This document shows positions 16,204-26,098 of a stretch of 34,602 bases of DNA, in pieces. The DNA comes from Streptomyces cellulosae (GTDB lineage Bacteria > Actinomycetota > Actinomycetes > Streptomycetales > Streptomycetaceae). The translations under genes were made by a program, and so were the position numbers. The DNA lies in assembly GCF_000721105.1 (NCBI RefSeq), contig NZ_JOEV01000062.1, forward strand, positions 1 through 34,602, written 5' to 3'. Every line of letters starts with the position of its first letter. Position 1 is the stretch's first letter. The notes below the pieces were generated by a model. It was not told the origin of the DNA. It did no database searches and worked only from the letters and a program-made list of their open reading frames with translations.

Positions 16204-17850
16204 TTACGCACGGGTCCACTTCTGGCCGGCCCGGCCGTCGCAGGTCCACAGGACCAGCGGGGTGCCGTTGGCGGTACCCTCCCGGTCGGCGTCGAGGCAC
16301 AGTCCGGAGTGGACGTTGCGGACCGACCCGTCGGAGCCGACACTCCACTTCTGGTTGTTCTGACCGTTGCAGGGCCAGGTGATCACCCGTGTGCCGTCGG
16401 CGGTGCCCTGGTCGTAGGCGTCCAGGCACTTGTCGCCGAAGACACGGATCTCGCCGCCGGCCCACGTGGTCCACAGCTGGTTGGCTGCCGTGTGGCAGTC
16501 CCAGAGCAGCACCGTGGCCCCGGAGGCGGTAGAGGCGTTGTCCACGTCCACGCAGCGGCCCGAACCGGTGCCGCGCAAGCGAGAGGTGGTGGCGGCCGAC
16601 GGGCTGCCCCCGCTCACCCGGAACACGGCCACGCCGTGCGCGGGGACGCTCGCCGAGATCTGCCCCGACGTGCTCGACGTGCCGCCGGTCCACAAGTCGG
16701 TGAGGGTGAACGGGCCGCCGGACAGCCCGACTTGTGCGGCCGTGGTCGCGACCGTCGCCGTGCCGCCGCCCCGGTTGAACAGGCCCACCGCGACCGAGCC
16801 GTCGGAGAGGGGCTTGGCGAACACCTCGGTGCCGCCGTCGTCGCGCACCCTGCGCCCGCCCGCGCCCCGCGGATCCTGGTTCACCGCCAGCAGCCGCGGG
16901 TTGCGCAGGATCGCGCTCACGTCGGCGGACATGGTGCGGATGTCGTTGCCGGCCATGAGCGGGGCACCCAGCAGTGCCCACAGGGCGGAGTGGGAGCGGG
17001 ACTCGGTCAGTGACAGGCCGGGACGGCCCACGACCAGCATGTCCGGGTCGTTCCAGTGCCCCGGGCCCGACTGCGCGGCCAGCGGTGCGGTGACGTCCAG
17101 GACATTGCCGACGCCCATCGGATAACTGTTGGTGTTGCCGTTCTGCCAGATGTCGAGCAGGTCCTCGGTCGTCCGCCACAGGTCGGCGACCTCGCCCCAG
17201 TTGTACGTGGCGCCGGTGATGGCGTGGAAGCTGTTGGGGTTGATGCTGTAGACGATCGGCCGCCCGGTGGCGCGCAGGGCGTCGCGCATGAGTGTGAACC
17301 GCGCGACCTGTTCGTCGCGGGTACCGCTGGAGGAGCACCAGTCGTACTTGAGGTAGTCGACGCCCCACGACGCGAACGTGGCGGCGTCCTGGGTCTCGTG
17401 GCCCCTGCTGCCCGTCGACCCGGGATAGGCGCCGCTGGTCTGCGCGCAGGTGCGTTCGCCCGGTACCTGGTAGATGCCGAATTTCAGGCCCTTGTTGTGG
17501 ATGTAGTCCCCGAGGGCCTTCATCCCGCTCGGGAACTTGGCCGGATTGGCCCGCAGGTTGCCCGCGGCGTCGCGTTGCGGGTCGAACCAGCAGTCGTCGA
17601 CCACCACGTACCGGTAGCCGGCCTCCCGCATGCCCGAGGACACCATCGCGTCGGCGGCCTGACGGATCTGAGCCTCGGTGACCCCGCATCCGAAGCTGTT
17701 CCAGCTGTTCCAGCCCAGCGGCGGAGTGAGGGCCGGACTGCCGGGCGCGGCCGAAGCGTTGGAGTGGACTGCGACCGTGAGGGACGCGGTGACCGTCAGT
17801 GCGGCGGCCGCCAAGAGCCTGAGCAGTCGTCTGCCTGATCGTCCTGGCAC
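16204..17850 (-). CDS. Secreted GH27 alpha-galactosidase with ricin-type CBM13
   Basis: GTG 17850 is chosen for its ribosome site AAAGGAG; the frame extends 13 codons further upstream. The 548-aa precursor has a signal peptide (1-35), a GH27 TIM barrel opening with LTPPLGWNSWNSFGC (41-55), the nucleophile Asp170 in YLKYDWC and the acid/base Asp in NDPDML (near 270), then a beta-sandwich domain. A C-terminal ricin-B lectin domain (about 405-548) shows three QxW repeats (NQLW, NQKW, GQKW). It removes alpha-1,6-galactose from galactomannans or galacto-oligosaccharides; CBM13 binds xylan or galactose. It is divergent from the GH43-GH10/GH62 pair, and the shared region has three CGAA-type palindromes. 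Confidence 0.94.
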   Translation of the reverse strand: MPGRSGRRLLRLLAAAALTVTASLTVAVHSNASAAPGSPALTPPLGWNSWNSFGCGVTEAQIRQAADAMVSSGMREAGYRYVVVDDCWFDPQRDAAGNLRANPAKFPSGMKALGDYIHNKGLKFGIYQVPGERTCAQTSGAYPGSTGSRGHETQDAATFASWGVDYLKYDWCSSSGTRDEQVARFTLMRDALRATGRPIVYSINPNSFHAITGATYNWGEVADLWRTTEDLLDIWQNGNTNSYPMGVGNVLDVTAPLAAQSGPGHWNDPDMLVVGRPGLSLTESRSHSALWALLGAPLMAGNDIRTMSADVSAILRNPRLLAVNQDPRGAGGRRVRDDGGTEVFAKPLSDGSVAVGLFNRGGGTATVATTAAQVGLSGGPFTLTDLWTGGTSSTSGQISASVPAHGVAVFRVSGGSPSAATTSRLRGTGSGRCVDVDNASTASGATVLLWDCHTAANQLWTTWAGGEIRVFGDKCLDAYDQGTADGTRVITWPCNGQNNQKWSVGSDGSVRNVHSGLCLDADREGTANGTPLVLWTCDGRAGQKWTRA

Positions 17851-17971
17851 CGTGGGCTCCTTTCGAGGTGGGCACCGCAGGTCGGACACCTACGGCCCTC
17901 GCCGAGGCAAACAGCGGATGACTGCCGACCTGCCGTCGACTTATGTCACGGGCATGACATATCCGATCGTT

Positions 17972-17981
17972 CGAAATTTCG
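17972..17981. promoter_or_regulatory. CGAAATTTCG palindrome
   Basis: A perfect 10-bp palindrome, 122 bp before the GH27 start. It resembles the CGAA-N-TTCG inverted repeats described upstream of Streptomyces xylanase genes, here without the central spacer. Confidence 0.55.
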
Positions 17982-18072
17982 GTCTACTTTCGGATCGCCA
18001 ACATCACGGATACTAGGGAGTTCCCCTCGCTTGTCAATTCCCCCACCCCCGATCACGCTCCATCCGCACCAC

Positions 18073-18084
18073 TCGAACCTTCGA
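18073..18084. promoter_or_regulatory. TCGAA-CC-TTCGA palindrome
   Basis: Perfect 5-bp arms with a 2-base spacer, 8 bp upstream of the next copy of the same motif type. A candidate xylan-regulon operator. Confidence 0.5.
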
Positions 18085-18091
18085 TCAACAA

Positions 18092-18103
18092 CGAAATCTT
18101 TCG
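18092..18103. promoter_or_regulatory. CGAAA-TC-TTTCG palindrome
   Basis: Perfect 5-bp arms with a 2-base spacer, 150 bp before the GH43 start. It is the copy with the most complete CGAAA/TTTCG arms and a spacer. Confidence 0.55.
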
Positions 18104-18253
18104 ATGTCATCAACGAATCATGCGAGACGTATTGACGGGATCCCTCAACCACCTACCATCCTGAATGCCCACCAGTCGATTACCGCTCGCCATCTCGAAC
18201 ATCGCGGGAATCCACCACCCTCCGAAGCACGTCACCCGCAGAGGGAGCGACAC

Positions 18254-19903
18254 ATGGACATGTCATGCTCTCGTCAACCTACGGGGCGCCGCCGGGCCCT
18301 GGCCGCTGGCACTGGCCTCGTCACCGGTGCCTTCCTGTCTCTGACCGGAGCCTCCCGGACCGCCGCGGCCGCTCCGGGTCCGGAGTCGCCCCTCGCGGCG
18401 GCTCCCGCGTACACGAACCCGGTGATCTGGCAGGATTTCGCGGACATCGACATCATCCGGGTCGGCGCCACCTATTACACCTCCGCCTCGACGATGCACT
18501 ACTCGCCGGGCGCGCCCGTCCTGCGTTCGTACGACCTGGTGAACTGGGAGATCGCCGGTCACTCGGTGCCCGTACTCGACTTCGGCGCCAAGTACGACCT
18601 GAACGGTGCCCGTGGCTACGTGCGCGGGGTCTGGGCGTCGTCACTGGCCTACCGGCCCGGCAACAGGACCTTCTACTGGCTCGGCCAGATCGACTTCGCC
18701 CGGACCTACATCTACACCGCGACCGACGTCGAGGGTCCGTGGAGCCGACTCACGACGATCAGCACGCCCTACTACGACGCGGGACTGCTCGTCGACACCG
18801 ACGACACCCTCTACGTGGCGTACGGGAACACCGCCATCAGCGTGGCCCAGCTCTCGCCGGACGGGCGCAACCAGGTACGCACGCAGCAGGTCTTCACCAC
18901 ACCCTCGAGCGTCGGCACGCTCGAGGGCTCCCGCTTCTACAAGATCAACGGGCAGTACTACATCTTCCTGACCCGCCCCGCGAACGGGCAGTACATTCTG
19001 AAGTCGTCCAGCGGCCCCTTCGGTCCGTACACGATGCGGCAGGTCCTTCTCGACCTGCGCGGGCCGATCCCCGGCGGCGGCGTCCCGCACCAGGGCGGGC
19101 TGGTGCAGACGCAGAGTGGCGCCTGGTACTACATGGCCTTCGTGGACGCGTACCCCGGTGGTCGGATGCCTGTCCTCGCGCCGGTCACCTGGACTCCGGA
19201 CGGCTGGCCCGTCGTGCAACTGGTGAACGGCGCCTGGGGCACCTCGTATCCCGGCCCGACCATCCCCACTCCACCTCGCCAGGTCACCCCCATGACCGGC
19301 GTCGACACCTTCGACGGCACGCGCCTCAAGCCGAGGTGGGAGTGGAACCACAACCCGGACAACACCAAGTGGTCCGTCAACAACGGACTGACCCTGCGGA
19401 CCGCGACCGTCACCAACGACCTGTACGGGGCCCGCAACACCCTCACGCACCGCATCCAGGGTCCCACCTCCACCGCTACCGCCCTGCTCGACCACTCGGC
19501 GATGCGGGACGGCGACCGGGCCGGACTCGCGCTGCTGCGTGACTCCTCGGCCTGGATCGGCGTCAAGCGCGACGGCGGAGTGACACGGGTGGTGATGGTC
19601 AACGGCCTCACCATGGACGGCAACTGGAACACCACCGACACCGGCACCGAGGTCGCGAGCGCCCCCGTCTCCGGCGCCCGCGTCTGGCTCCGCGCGAGCG
19701 CGGACATCCGCCCCGGCGCGGTCCGCCCCGGCACCTTCTCCTACAGCACCGACGGCACCGACTTCACCCGCCTCGGGCCCGCCTTCTCCCTGGGCAACGA
19801 CTGGCGGTTCTTCATGGGCTACCGATTCGCCCTCTTCAACCACGCCACGCAGGCGCTCGGCGGCGCGGTCCGCGTCCCGCGGTTCGAGCTGTCGACGCCC
19901 TGA
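18254..19903 (+). CDS. Secreted GH43 beta-xylosidase/arabinofuranosidase-like enzyme
   Basis: ATG 18254 follows GAGGGAG. The 549-aa precursor has a twin-arginine-like signal (GRRRALAAGTGLVTGAFLSL). A five-bladed GH43 domain (about 52-345) follows, with the catalytic base in FADIDIIRV (Asp64/66), a pKa-modulating Asp175 in YYDAGLLVD and the acid Glu224 in TLEGSRFYKI. A C-terminal beta-sandwich (about 365-549, beginning DTFDGTRLKPRWEWNHNPD) is of the GH43 beta-xylosidase type. It should act on xylan oligomers or arabinoxylan side chains; exact specificity is open. It is the first gene of a pair with the GH10-GH62 gene 52 bp downstream, read from the region with the CGAA palindromes. Confidence 0.92.
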   Translation: MDMSCSRQPTGRRRALAAGTGLVTGAFLSLTGASRTAAAAPGPESPLAAAPAYTNPVIWQDFADIDIIRVGATYYTSASTMHYSPGAPVLRSYDLVNWEIAGHSVPVLDFGAKYDLNGARGYVRGVWASSLAYRPGNRTFYWLGQIDFARTYIYTATDVEGPWSRLTTISTPYYDAGLLVDTDDTLYVAYGNTAISVAQLSPDGRNQVRTQQVFTTPSSVGTLEGSRFYKINGQYYIFLTRPANGQYILKSSSGPFGPYTMRQVLLDLRGPIPGGGVPHQGGLVQTQSGAWYYMAFVDAYPGGRMPVLAPVTWTPDGWPVVQLVNGAWGTSYPGPTIPTPPRQVTPMTGVDTFDGTRLKPRWEWNHNPDNTKWSVNNGLTLRTATVTNDLYGARNTLTHRIQGPTSTATALLDHSAMRDGDRAGLALLRDSSAWIGVKRDGGVTRVVMVNGLTMDGNWNTTDTGTEVASAPVSGARVWLRASADIRPGAVRPGTFSYSTDGTDFTRLGPAFSLGNDWRFFMGYRFALFNHATQALGGAVRVPRFELSTP

Positions 19904-19946
19904 TCCGATCCACCGACCGCACCACCCAACCCCCCGCCAACCGTAG

Positions 19947-21983
<2,037 letters not shown>

Positions 21984-21994
21984 CCGTCCGTGTC

Positions 21995-22028
21995 GTGGGG
22001 GAGCGCTCCCGATGGAGCGCTCCCCCAC
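21995..22028. terminator. 15-bp perfect terminator hairpin between convergent genes
   Basis: GTGGGGGAGCGCTCC (21995-22009) pairs perfectly with 22014-22028 across CGAT, 11 bp after the GH10-GH62 stop and before the convergent hydrolase gene, so it can serve both strands. Each arm also contains GGAGCGCTCC, itself a palindrome. 21999-22010 is GGGAGCGCTCCC, the core of the 14-bp CebR operator of cellulase genes. Confidence 0.85.
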
Positions 22029-22058
22029 ACTCACCGCCGACCGTACGACGCATCCGTG

Positions 22059-22964
22059 TCAGAAGACCGAGGTACCGTCATGCGCCGCGGACTGCTCGCC
22101 TTGGTGGCAGCGCGGCAGATCGGCGGAGAGGAAGGGAGCAAGGAGCGCGAACAACGCGTCGGGGCGGTCAAGGGGGATGATGTGGCCGCAGTCCTGGAGA
22201 TGGTGTCCGACCAGGTCATCGGCGATGGGCCGGAGTTGGCGTTCGAGACCGGTGCCGACGGGGTGAGAGCCGACGGCCATGGTGGGCATCGTCAGCCGAG
22301 CCGTCGCGACGGCGTCCTGTATCTGCTGCGCGCTGGTGGGCAGGGCCCGGTAATAGGAGAACGCACAACGCAGGGCCTCGCTCCCGGTGAACGCGTGGAC
22401 GAAGGCCGCACGGATGTCGTCGGGTACTCCTCGCCCGAGCGTCCCCGAGTCGAGGAACCAGTCGATGTACGAGGCCTCGTTGCCGGCGACGACGGTCTCG
22501 GCGAGGCCGGGGACGGCGTGGAAGCCGAACCACCACGGGGCGCCGCCCGCGGTGACGTGTTCTGCTCCGGGCAGGCGGCCGAGCAGTCCCTCCATCACGA
22601 CCAGGCGCCGGACGAGGCCGGGGCGGCGCAGCGCGAGCAGGACGGCGGGGGCGGTGCCCGCGTCGATGCCGACCACTGCTGCCGAGGGCTCGCCGAGTGC
22701 GTCGAGCAGCCCTTCGGCGTCGGCGGCGAGGGTGCCCGCGTCGTAACCCTCGGCGGCTCGTGTACTGGCACCGAAGCCTCGCAGGTCCGGGGCGATGACC
22801 CGGTACTGCCCGGCCAGTCGGCCCATGATGCCGCTCCAGAGTTGCCAGGTGTGCGGGAAGCCGTGCAGCAGGAGAACCGCGGGTCCGTCCCCGGCGATGG
22901 CGACGTTGAGTTGGACGCCGTTCGTCGTGATGCGGTGCAGTTGGTGTGCGGTGGTGGCGGGCAT
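22059..22964 (-). CDS. Alpha/beta hydrolase, epoxide-hydrolase/haloalkane-dehalogenase type
   Basis: ATG 22964 follows AGGAG. The 301-aa protein has no signal peptide. HGFPHTWQLW (34-43) forms the oxyanion region, and APDLRGFGAS (58-67) is typical of epoxide hydrolases. The nucleophile elbow reads VVGIDAGTAP, so the nucleophile is Asp101 rather than Ser, as in epoxide hydrolases and dehalogenases (usually GHDWGG). A helical cap follows, and the catalytic His is in LQDCGHIIPLDRP near the end. The natural substrate is unknown. The gene is divergent from the HxlR regulator, with a spaced inverted repeat in the shared 101-bp region, and probably is controlled by it. Confidence 0.88.
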   Translation of the reverse strand: MPATTAHQLHRITTNGVQLNVAIAGDGPAVLLLHGFPHTWQLWSGIMGRLAGQYRVIAPDLRGFGASTRAAEGYDAGTLAADAEGLLDALGEPSAAVVGIDAGTAPAVLLALRRPGLVRRLVVMEGLLGRLPGAEHVTAGGAPWWFGFHAVPGLAETVVAGNEASYIDWFLDSGTLGRGVPDDIRAAFVHAFTGSEALRCAFSYYRALPTSAQQIQDAVATARLTMPTMAVGSHPVGTGLERQLRPIADDLVGHHLQDCGHIIPLDRPDALFALLAPFLSADLPRCHQGEQSAAHDGTSVF

Positions 22965-22981
22965 GACGAACTCCTACGGCT

Positions 22982-23016
22982 AGTTACTATTGGTGACCAC
23001 AGAACGATAGGTAACT
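22982..23016. promoter_or_regulatory. Inverted repeat in the hydrolase/HxlR divergent region
   Basis: AGTTACTAT (22982-22990) and ATAGGTAACT (23007-23016) are inverted copies differing by one inserted base, 16 bases apart. GTAAC-type arms are common in HxlR sites, so this is the likely operator controlling both genes. Confidence 0.5.
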
Positions 23017-23065
23017 GTCCGACCGCTGCCTAGAAGGCACTTTCAGGGAAGGTGGTGAGCCACAG

Positions 23066-23476
23066 GTGACCACCCGAGGAGCCCGGACCGCCGGTCGCGG
23101 GGCGCGCGGCGATCTGTTCGATCCCCGGTGCCCGACGCGGCAGTTGCTGGACCGCGTAGGTACGAAGTGGACGTCCATGGCCGTCAAGACGCTCGCCGAT
23201 GCCGCACCGGACGAGGTGCGCTTCGCGGAGCTGAGACGCCGGATGCCCGGCGTCTCGCAGAAGATGCTGTCCGTGACGCTGCGAAGCCTGACCCGCGACG
23301 GGCTGGTGTCGCGCCGGGTCGAACCGACCGTGCCGCCGCGGGTCTTCTACCGACTCACCGGACTCGGGCTGTCTCTGGAAGTCGCGCTTGCGGGGCTGCG
23401 GACCTGGGCGGAGGAGCACATGACCGCGATCAACCGCGCCAACGAAGCCGCCGACCAGGAGGTCGATGAGGGGTAG
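23066..23476 (+). CDS. HxlR-family transcriptional regulator
   Basis: GTG 23066 starts a 136-aa protein with the HxlR winged helix: a Cys near the N-terminus in FDPRCPTRQLLDRVGTKW, then RFAELRRRMPGVSQKMLSVT, LRSLTRDGLVSRRVEPTVPP and the wing, followed by TGLGLSLEVALAGLRTWAEEH. Such proteins respond to electrophiles or quinones through the Cys and usually control an adjacent divergent gene, here the alpha/beta hydrolase. The ribosome site is weak (GGAAGG, distant), and no better downstream start exists. Confidence 0.9.
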   Translation: MTTRGARTAGRGARGDLFDPRCPTRQLLDRVGTKWTSMAVKTLADAAPDEVRFAELRRRMPGVSQKMLSVTLRSLTRDGLVSRRVEPTVPPRVFYRLTGLGLSLEVALAGLRTWAEEHMTAINRANEAADQEVDEG

Positions 23477-23570
23477 ACAGTCCGCTTCCGCGCTCAGTGC
23501 TGGTGCTCGGGTACTCGATGTAGCCGGCGTCGCCGCGCGGTCCTCGGCGCGGCACGGACGACCTGCGCGA

Positions 23571-23812
23571 ATGAAGCCGGTTCAGCGGGCCGCCGGCGCG
23601 GTCGTCGGCTCAGCGGTGGGTGACGCACTGGGCGGCCCCTTCGAGTTCGGTCCCCAGGGACGTTCTCCGCGCGGGAACTCGCGCCTGGTGCCGGTGGCGA
23701 GATGTGCGGAGGCGGTGGCTGGGGCCCCGGCGAGGTCACTGGCGACACAGCCACCATGGACGCGGCCCGCCGCATTGCGCCTGCCGCTGGCGTGCTACAC
23801 CCATGAACACCG
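23571..23812 (+). pseudogene. ADP-ribosylglycohydrolase N-terminal fragment, frameshifted
   Basis: ATG 23571 reads KPVQRAAGAVVGSAVGDALG and GPFEFGPQG, the N-terminal signature of ADP-ribosylglycohydrolases. After a frameshift near 23655, another frame continues with APGAGGEMCGGGGWGPGEVT and GDTATMDAARRIA, then stops at 23812. The family's metal-binding TDDT motif has become TGDT, and the remaining two thirds of the enzyme is absent. It is a remnant with frameshift, active-site decay and truncation. Confidence 0.75.
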
Positions 23813-23886
23813 GCTCGTCCCGCGGGCCGGCTTCGGGCGGTGGGAGCGGAAGCGGTGTGCCCCACACATGACGCTGCCTCAGACAG

Positions 23887-24984
23887 TCAGGGCCGGTGGG
23901 GTGTCTCATCGGCGGCATCTCGCCGGTTGCCGTACTTCTCGGCGAGTCCGCGGTAGCGCCAGATGGCGGCGGCGATGAGCCAGGAGACCGTGAAGATGGC
24001 GACCACGATGTAGCCGAGCAGTTCGAAGTGGTCGGCGAGGGAGGCGTAGGTACTGAGGAGTCCCCTGGCCCCGGTGGCGTCGGTGACGAGTCCCGCGATG
24101 TAGACGCTGGCGATGAACGCGGCCACGGCCACGGTCATGCCGGTGGTGGTGATGTTGTAGTAGAGCCTGCGGGCGGGGCTGCGGTACGCCCACGTGTACA
24201 GGCGTGTCATCAGCATGCTGTCGGCGGTGTCGAAGGCGCTCATTCCCGCGGCGAAGAGCAGCGGGAGGGAGAGCACTGCGAGGGTGGGCAGGCCGGACCC
24301 GTGGGTGGCGGCGCTGGCGGACAAGGAGAGCAGGGTGATCTCGCTGGCGGTCTCCAGACCGAGGCCGAAGAGGATGCCGACCGGGTACATGTGCCATGAC
24401 GAACGGATCAGCCCGCGGGCGCGGTGGCCGAGGAGGCGGTTCATCATGCCTCGGTTGTGCAGCTGCTGCTCGAGCTCGTTCGGGTCGAGCCGGCCCTGCG
24501 TCATACGCCGCCACAGGGCAACTATGCCGGTCAGCACCATGAGGTTGAGCACGGCGACGAGCAGCAGGAACAGCATGGCGACGATCTGCGAGACCAGGCC
24601 GCCGACATGGCGGAAGGTGCCGATGCCCGAGCCGGCGGCGCCCGCGGCGAGCGCGACGACGAGGGCGAGGGCGAGGACCACGGTGGAGTGGCCCATGGCG
24701 AAGAAGAAACCCACGCCGACAGGTCTGCGTCCGCGTTGCATCATCAGTCTGGTGGTGTCGTCGATGGCGGCGATGTGGTCGGCGTCGAAGGCGTGCCGCA
24801 TCCCGAGGGTGTAGGCGAGGGTTCCGGCGCCGGCGAAGGCCCCGGCGCCGGCCGGGCCGCCGGCGTAGAAGAGGTACAGGCTCCACCCGACGACGTGCAG
24901 GGCGGCGATGACGCCGACGATGCCCGTGATGCGCAGCCGTTCGGCGCGGCTCCATCGGCCGGCAGTGATGGTCGTTGTGGTCAC
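23887..24984 (-). CDS. NiCoT-family nickel/cobalt transporter
   Basis: GTG 24984 follows AAGGA. The 365-aa protein has eight predicted membrane helices and the NiCoT signatures: RHAFDADHIAAIDDTTR in helix 2 (H64-x4-D69-H70), FFFAMGHSTVV, GLGLETASEI and LFAAGMSAFDTADSML. It is the last gene of the nitrile hydratase cluster, which encodes a cobalt-type enzyme, so it probably imports cobalt for that enzyme, as NhlF does in Rhodococcus. Two hairpins lie in the 149-bp gap between it and the accessory gene. Confidence 0.94.
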   Translation of the reverse strand: MTTTTITAGRWSRAERLRITGIVGVIAALHVVGWSLYLFYAGGPAGAGAFAGAGTLAYTLGMRHAFDADHIAAIDDTTRLMMQRGRRPVGVGFFFAMGHSTVVLALALVVALAAGAAGSGIGTFRHVGGLVSQIVAMLFLLLVAVLNLMVLTGIVALWRRMTQGRLDPNELEQQLHNRGMMNRLLGHRARGLIRSSWHMYPVGILFGLGLETASEITLLSLSASAATHGSGLPTLAVLSLPLLFAAGMSAFDTADSMLMTRLYTWAYRSPARRLYYNITTTGMTVAVAAFIASVYIAGLVTDATGARGLLSTYASLADHFELLGYIVVAIFTVSWLIAAAIWRYRGLAEKYGNRRDAADETPHRP

Positions 24985-25003
24985 ACACACATCCTTGGCA
25001 GGG

Positions 25004-25083
25004 GGCACCGCGCGGTGCCGTCGTCGGCGGTGAGAGGGGGTGGGCCGCACCCGCTGGTCGTGAGCCATTCGCGGGTGCGGCCC
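25004..25083 (-). terminator. Two hairpins between the accessory protein and transporter genes
   Basis: A 13-bp perfect stem (GGGCCGCACCCGC 25042-25054 with 25071-25083, 16-base loop) and a 16-bp perfect palindrome (25004-25019, GGCACCGCGCGGTGCC) lie in the 149-bp gap. The larger stem can act as a terminator or attenuator and lower transporter expression relative to the enzyme genes. The palindrome could be an operator or leader hairpin. Confidence 0.6.
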
Positions 25084-25133
25084 TGGCGGACGGTATGGAG
25101 CGGACGTCCTGGTGGTGCGGGCGTGGAAACGGG

Positions 25134-25442
25134 TTACGCCCCGAGCAGGGCACGCATCTCGTCCTCGGCGACCAGATCGTGATCGACCAGTACGCGTTCG
25201 AGCGCCGCGAGCCAGTGCTCGTAGTACTGCCAGCTGCCCTGCTCGGTCGCGGAGGCGGCCTCCCATGCGCCGATGGCGTCGATGAGCCGCTGCTGGAACG
25301 CGTCCCAGGGGTAGTGGCCGAACTCCGACAGGGCGACGGCGACGCCGAACGCCCGCCGCTGCCAGTCGGCGTCGAAGGTGGGCGCGTTCATGTCGGTGAC
25401 GCAGGTGTCATGCAGGGGCGGGGTGGGGGCGGTGGCCTCCAT
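25134..25442 (-). CDS. Nitrile hydratase accessory (activator, p14K-like) protein
   Basis: ATG 25442 follows AAAGGGA. The 102-aa protein reads FDADWQRRAFGVAVALSEFG, then YPWDAFQQRLIDAIGAWE and YYEHWLAALERVLVDHDLV, the pattern of nitrile hydratase accessory proteins, which resemble the beta-subunit N-terminus. In cobalt enzymes this protein forms a complex with the alpha subunit and delivers the metal by subunit exchange. It is 32 bp downstream of the alpha-subunit gene and in the same operon. Confidence 0.9.
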   Translation of the reverse strand: MEATAPTPPLHDTCVTDMNAPTFDADWQRRAFGVAVALSEFGHYPWDAFQQRLIDAIGAWEAASATEQGSWQYYEHWLAALERVLVDHDLVAEDEMRALLGA

Positions 25443-25474
25443 GGGATTCCCTTTCTCTGGTGTCCGGGGGCGGC

Positions 25475-26098
25475 TCAGGCGGCGGGTGAAGGAACCTCGG
25501 CGATGCCGATCATCGATTCGGTGGTGACCAGGGCGGCGAGTTGCTCCTCGGTCATGCCGTCGGTTCCGGCGGGCCGCTGCGGAACGACGAACCAGCGAGA
25601 ATGACCGCTGCTGTCCCATACGCGCAGTTCGACGGACGGGTCGAGGTCCAGGCCGGTCTCCTTGAGCACCACACGGGGTTCCCGGGCGGCGCGGGCGCGG
25701 AAGGTGGGGTCCTTGTACCAGTACGGCGGGAGGCCGAGCACGGGCCAGGGGAAGCAGGAGCACAGGGTGCAGATGACCAGGTTGTGCACGCCGGGGGTGT
25801 TGGCCACGGCTTGCAGGTGTTCGCCTTCGGCGCCGTCCATGCCGACGGGGAGGTCGAGTTCCGCGACGGCGGCCGGCGTGTCCTTGACGAGTCGTTCCGC
25901 GAACTCCGCGTCGGTCCAGGCGCGGGCGACGATCTTGGCTCCGTTGAGCGGCGTCATGTCGGCCTCGAAGTAGCCGAGCACCTTGTCGACGGTGGCGTCG
26001 GTGATCACTCCCTTTTCGATGAGCAGGGCTTCCAACGCCCTTACACGGGCGGCGCTGCGGGCTTCGCGGTCCTCGGGGTAGCCGAACTGCACGGTCAC
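25475..26098 (-). CDS. nthA: Nitrile hydratase alpha subunit, cobalt type
   Basis: The 207-aa subunit carries the metal-site motif CTLCSC at residues 110-115 (Cys110, Cys113, Cys115), followed by FPWPVLGLPPYWYKDPTF. Thr after the first Cys (CTLC) marks cobalt enzymes, whereas iron enzymes have CSLC. Two of these Cys are normally oxidised in the mature enzyme. It hydrates nitriles to amides in the cytoplasm as part of an alpha/beta complex. GTG 26098 overlaps the beta stop (GTGA), indicating translational coupling. The gene order beta-alpha-accessory is that of Rhodococcus cobalt enzymes. No amidase gene for the product is present in the window. Confidence 0.95.
   Translation of the reverse strand: MTVQFGYPEDREARSAARVRALEALLIEKGVITDATVDKVLGYFEADMTPLNGAKIVARAWTDAEFAERLVKDTPAAVAELDLPVGMDGAEGEHLQAVANTPGVHNLVICTLCSCFPWPVLGLPPYWYKDPTFRARAAREPRVVLKETGLDLDPSVELRVWDSSGHSRWFVVPQRPAGTDGMTEEQLAALVTTESMIGIAEVPSPAA

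Larger units (their letters stand above)
17851..18253. promoter_or_regulatory. Divergent promoter region of the hemicellulase genes
   Basis: This 403-bp gap is less GC-rich than its flanks and holds no gene. It contains three palindromes of the type CGAA(A)-n-(T)TTCG, annotated separately. Minus-strand transcription would give GH27 (and perhaps the esterase), and plus-strand transcription GH43 and GH10-GH62. No confident -35/-10 pair is assigned. Confidence 0.6.

Noticed and set aside
14729..17875. 1048-codon open frame on the minus strand
   Set aside because: The 3' part is the real esterase; the rest is an alternate frame of the GH27 gene, Arg/Gly/Pro-rich without domains. The esterase has its own start, ribosome site and signal peptide at 16018.
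21999..22010. CebR operator controlling the GH10-GH62 gene
   Set aside because: It lies 3' of the gene inside a perfect terminator stem. Promoter control from there is unlikely, so it was kept only as a question about dual use.
24985..25133. Cobalamin riboswitch before the cobalt transporter
   Set aside because: No B12-box sequence is present, and the 149-bp gap is too short for the usual structure. The hairpins are simple stems.
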